From Methanobrevibacter sp. (GTDB taxonomy: Archaea > Methanobacteriota > Methanobacteria > Methanobacteriales > Methanobacteriaceae), in NCBI GenBank assembly GCA_017652345.1, contig JAGCBE010000458.1, positions 1 to 14,025 on the forward strand: 14,025 bases of DNA, given 5' to 3'. The translations under genes and the position numbers were made by a program. The notes under the pieces are model-generated. The model was not told the origin of the DNA and ran no database searches. It saw only the letters and a program-made list of their open reading frames with translations. Below are positions 13,647-14,025 of this stretch, piece after piece (within the stretch, counting starts at the first letter, position 1; the number at the start of each line of letters is the position of its first letter).

Positions 13647-13720
13647 GATCCAACAGCAGCAGAGGCCAGAAGATCAACCAGAACAGGACCAGCAGCAGCC
13701 GCAAAAATAGCAGGATCAAA
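13647..13720. repeat. Degenerate GATC/CAG-rich repeats
   Basis: GATCCAACAGCAGCAG (13647), GATCAACCAGAACAG (13672) and GACCAGCAGCAG (13687) follow each other, with another GATCAAAAG at 13714. Units are imperfect and unevenly spaced. They lie in gene-free DNA upstream of the right promoter and could be protein-binding sites, but no family of such sites is recognised. Confidence 0.35.
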
Positions 13721-13773
13721 AGCGAAAAGCTCCCCCACTCGTTGCACATGAAAGGGCGCAAATTATCAAATTA

Positions 13774-13993
13774 GGGGCAAAAAGGCCCCAAACAGCCCCA
13801 CAGGGGCGCGAAATAGTAAAGCCTAATAAAATATTCATTGATAGATAGAAACAAAGCGGAGAGAGGCCCAAACATAAAAGGGGCCACTCTCTCGCGCGAA
13901 ACTACCCCCCACAAAGACAGACAGGGACATAATCCCTTCTGATCTTTTGGGGGTATGAGGGGACCATATCGGGGCGGGACATAATACCGCCCC
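13774..13993. other. GC-rich hairpin array near the right end
   Basis: This is gene-free DNA with several strong stems in an otherwise AT-rich genome. They are GGGGC/GCCCC at 13774-13789; GCCCC/GGGGC with loop ACA at 13795-13807; an 11-12-bp stem at 13858-13892 with one A-A mismatch; a 21-bp stem with small bulges at 13903-13955 (outer TACCCCC/GGGGGTA, inner AGGGA/TCCCT); and GGGGCGG/CCGCCCC at 13971-13993. The last three each carry ACATAA in or across the loop (13872, 13927, 13979; spacing 55 and 52). No promoter was found that clearly reads into it. Candidates are a packaging RNA, a packaging or replication signal, or a terminal structure. Confidence 0.6.
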
Positions 13994-14025
13994 TCTTTAT
14001 GTGTTTTATCTATTATTTCATCCTA
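13994..14025. other. AT-rich right end, possible terminus
   Basis: After the hairpins the sequence turns AT-rich. Its reverse complement shares AGATAAA and ATAAA blocks, in the same order, with positions 12-27 at the left end of the window, followed by a G/C-rich step on both sides. This could be a degenerate inverted terminal repeat, but AT-rich DNA makes chance matches easy. TTATGT at 13997-14002 is complementary to the loop word of the hairpins. Confidence 0.25.

Noticed and set aside
13606..13710. 34-codon plus-strand frame rich in Gln and Pro
   Set aside because: No ribosome binding site; the composition follows from the CAG repeats; it starts inside the operator palindrome.
13447..13761. 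104-aa minus-strand reading frame with a Leu-rich hydrophobic start
   Set aside because: The frame contains the predicted promoter and operator and reads through CAG repeats, which by themselves give Leu runs; no ribosome binding site, and it overlaps the better-supported 134-aa gene.
1..14025. Use of an alternative code (TGA as Trp)
   Set aside because: Trp is TGG throughout the confident genes, and two genes end at TGA in overlaps typical of translational coupling; no in-frame TGA interrupts a conserved protein.

Overview
The window looks like a nearly complete or complete genome of a small, AT-rich, phi29-type podovirus infecting a Gram-positive host. Evidence for this is a set of phi29-like virion genes: scaffold, gp8-type capsid, gp9-type tail knob, gp10-type connector, gp11-type lower collar and gp16-type packaging ATPase. 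Ribosome binding sites are strong (GGAGG), promoters have TTGACA / TATAAT-like boxes, arginine is mostly AGA, TGG codes for Trp throughout, and TGA appears to be used as a stop. No tRNA, rRNA, CRISPR array, integrase or insertion sequence was seen.

Layout. (1) 142-4258, minus strand, is a tightly packed early operon. In transcription order it holds a DUF7694-like protein, a small helix-turn-helix protein, a 56-aa protein, an ERF-family annealing protein with an SSB-like C-terminal tip, a very short family B DNA polymerase, a basic protein that is my best terminal-protein candidate, and the packaging ATPase. A terminator lies at the left end. (2) 4259-4511 is a divergent control region with a palindromic operator, two opposed promoters and a folded leader of about 170 nt ahead of the capsid genes. 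(3) 4512-11992, plus strand, is the late virion operon, ended by a strong terminator. (4) 12028-13523, minus strand, is a second leftward operon of five small unrecognised genes. Two of its gene boundaries carry copies of the same non-coding element. Its promoter has nearly the same operator as the left operon. (5) 13524-14025 is about 500 bp without a credible gene. It contains CAG/GATC-rich repeats and then GC-rich hairpins, three of which display the same loop word (ACATAA) at about 53-nt spacing.

How it may work together. The virion and motor are clearly phi29-like, but the replication set is not. The polymerase keeps recognisable palm motifs yet lacks the exonuclease and most of the region between motifs A and B, and it is paired with an annealing protein. 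No endolysin or peptidoglycan hydrolase was recognised. The two matching operators suggest that both leftward operons are switched together, possibly by the small HTH protein. The folded leader and the terminal hairpin array are the two places to look for a packaging RNA or a replication/packaging signal. The family assignments rest on motif recognition by eye, not on database searches.
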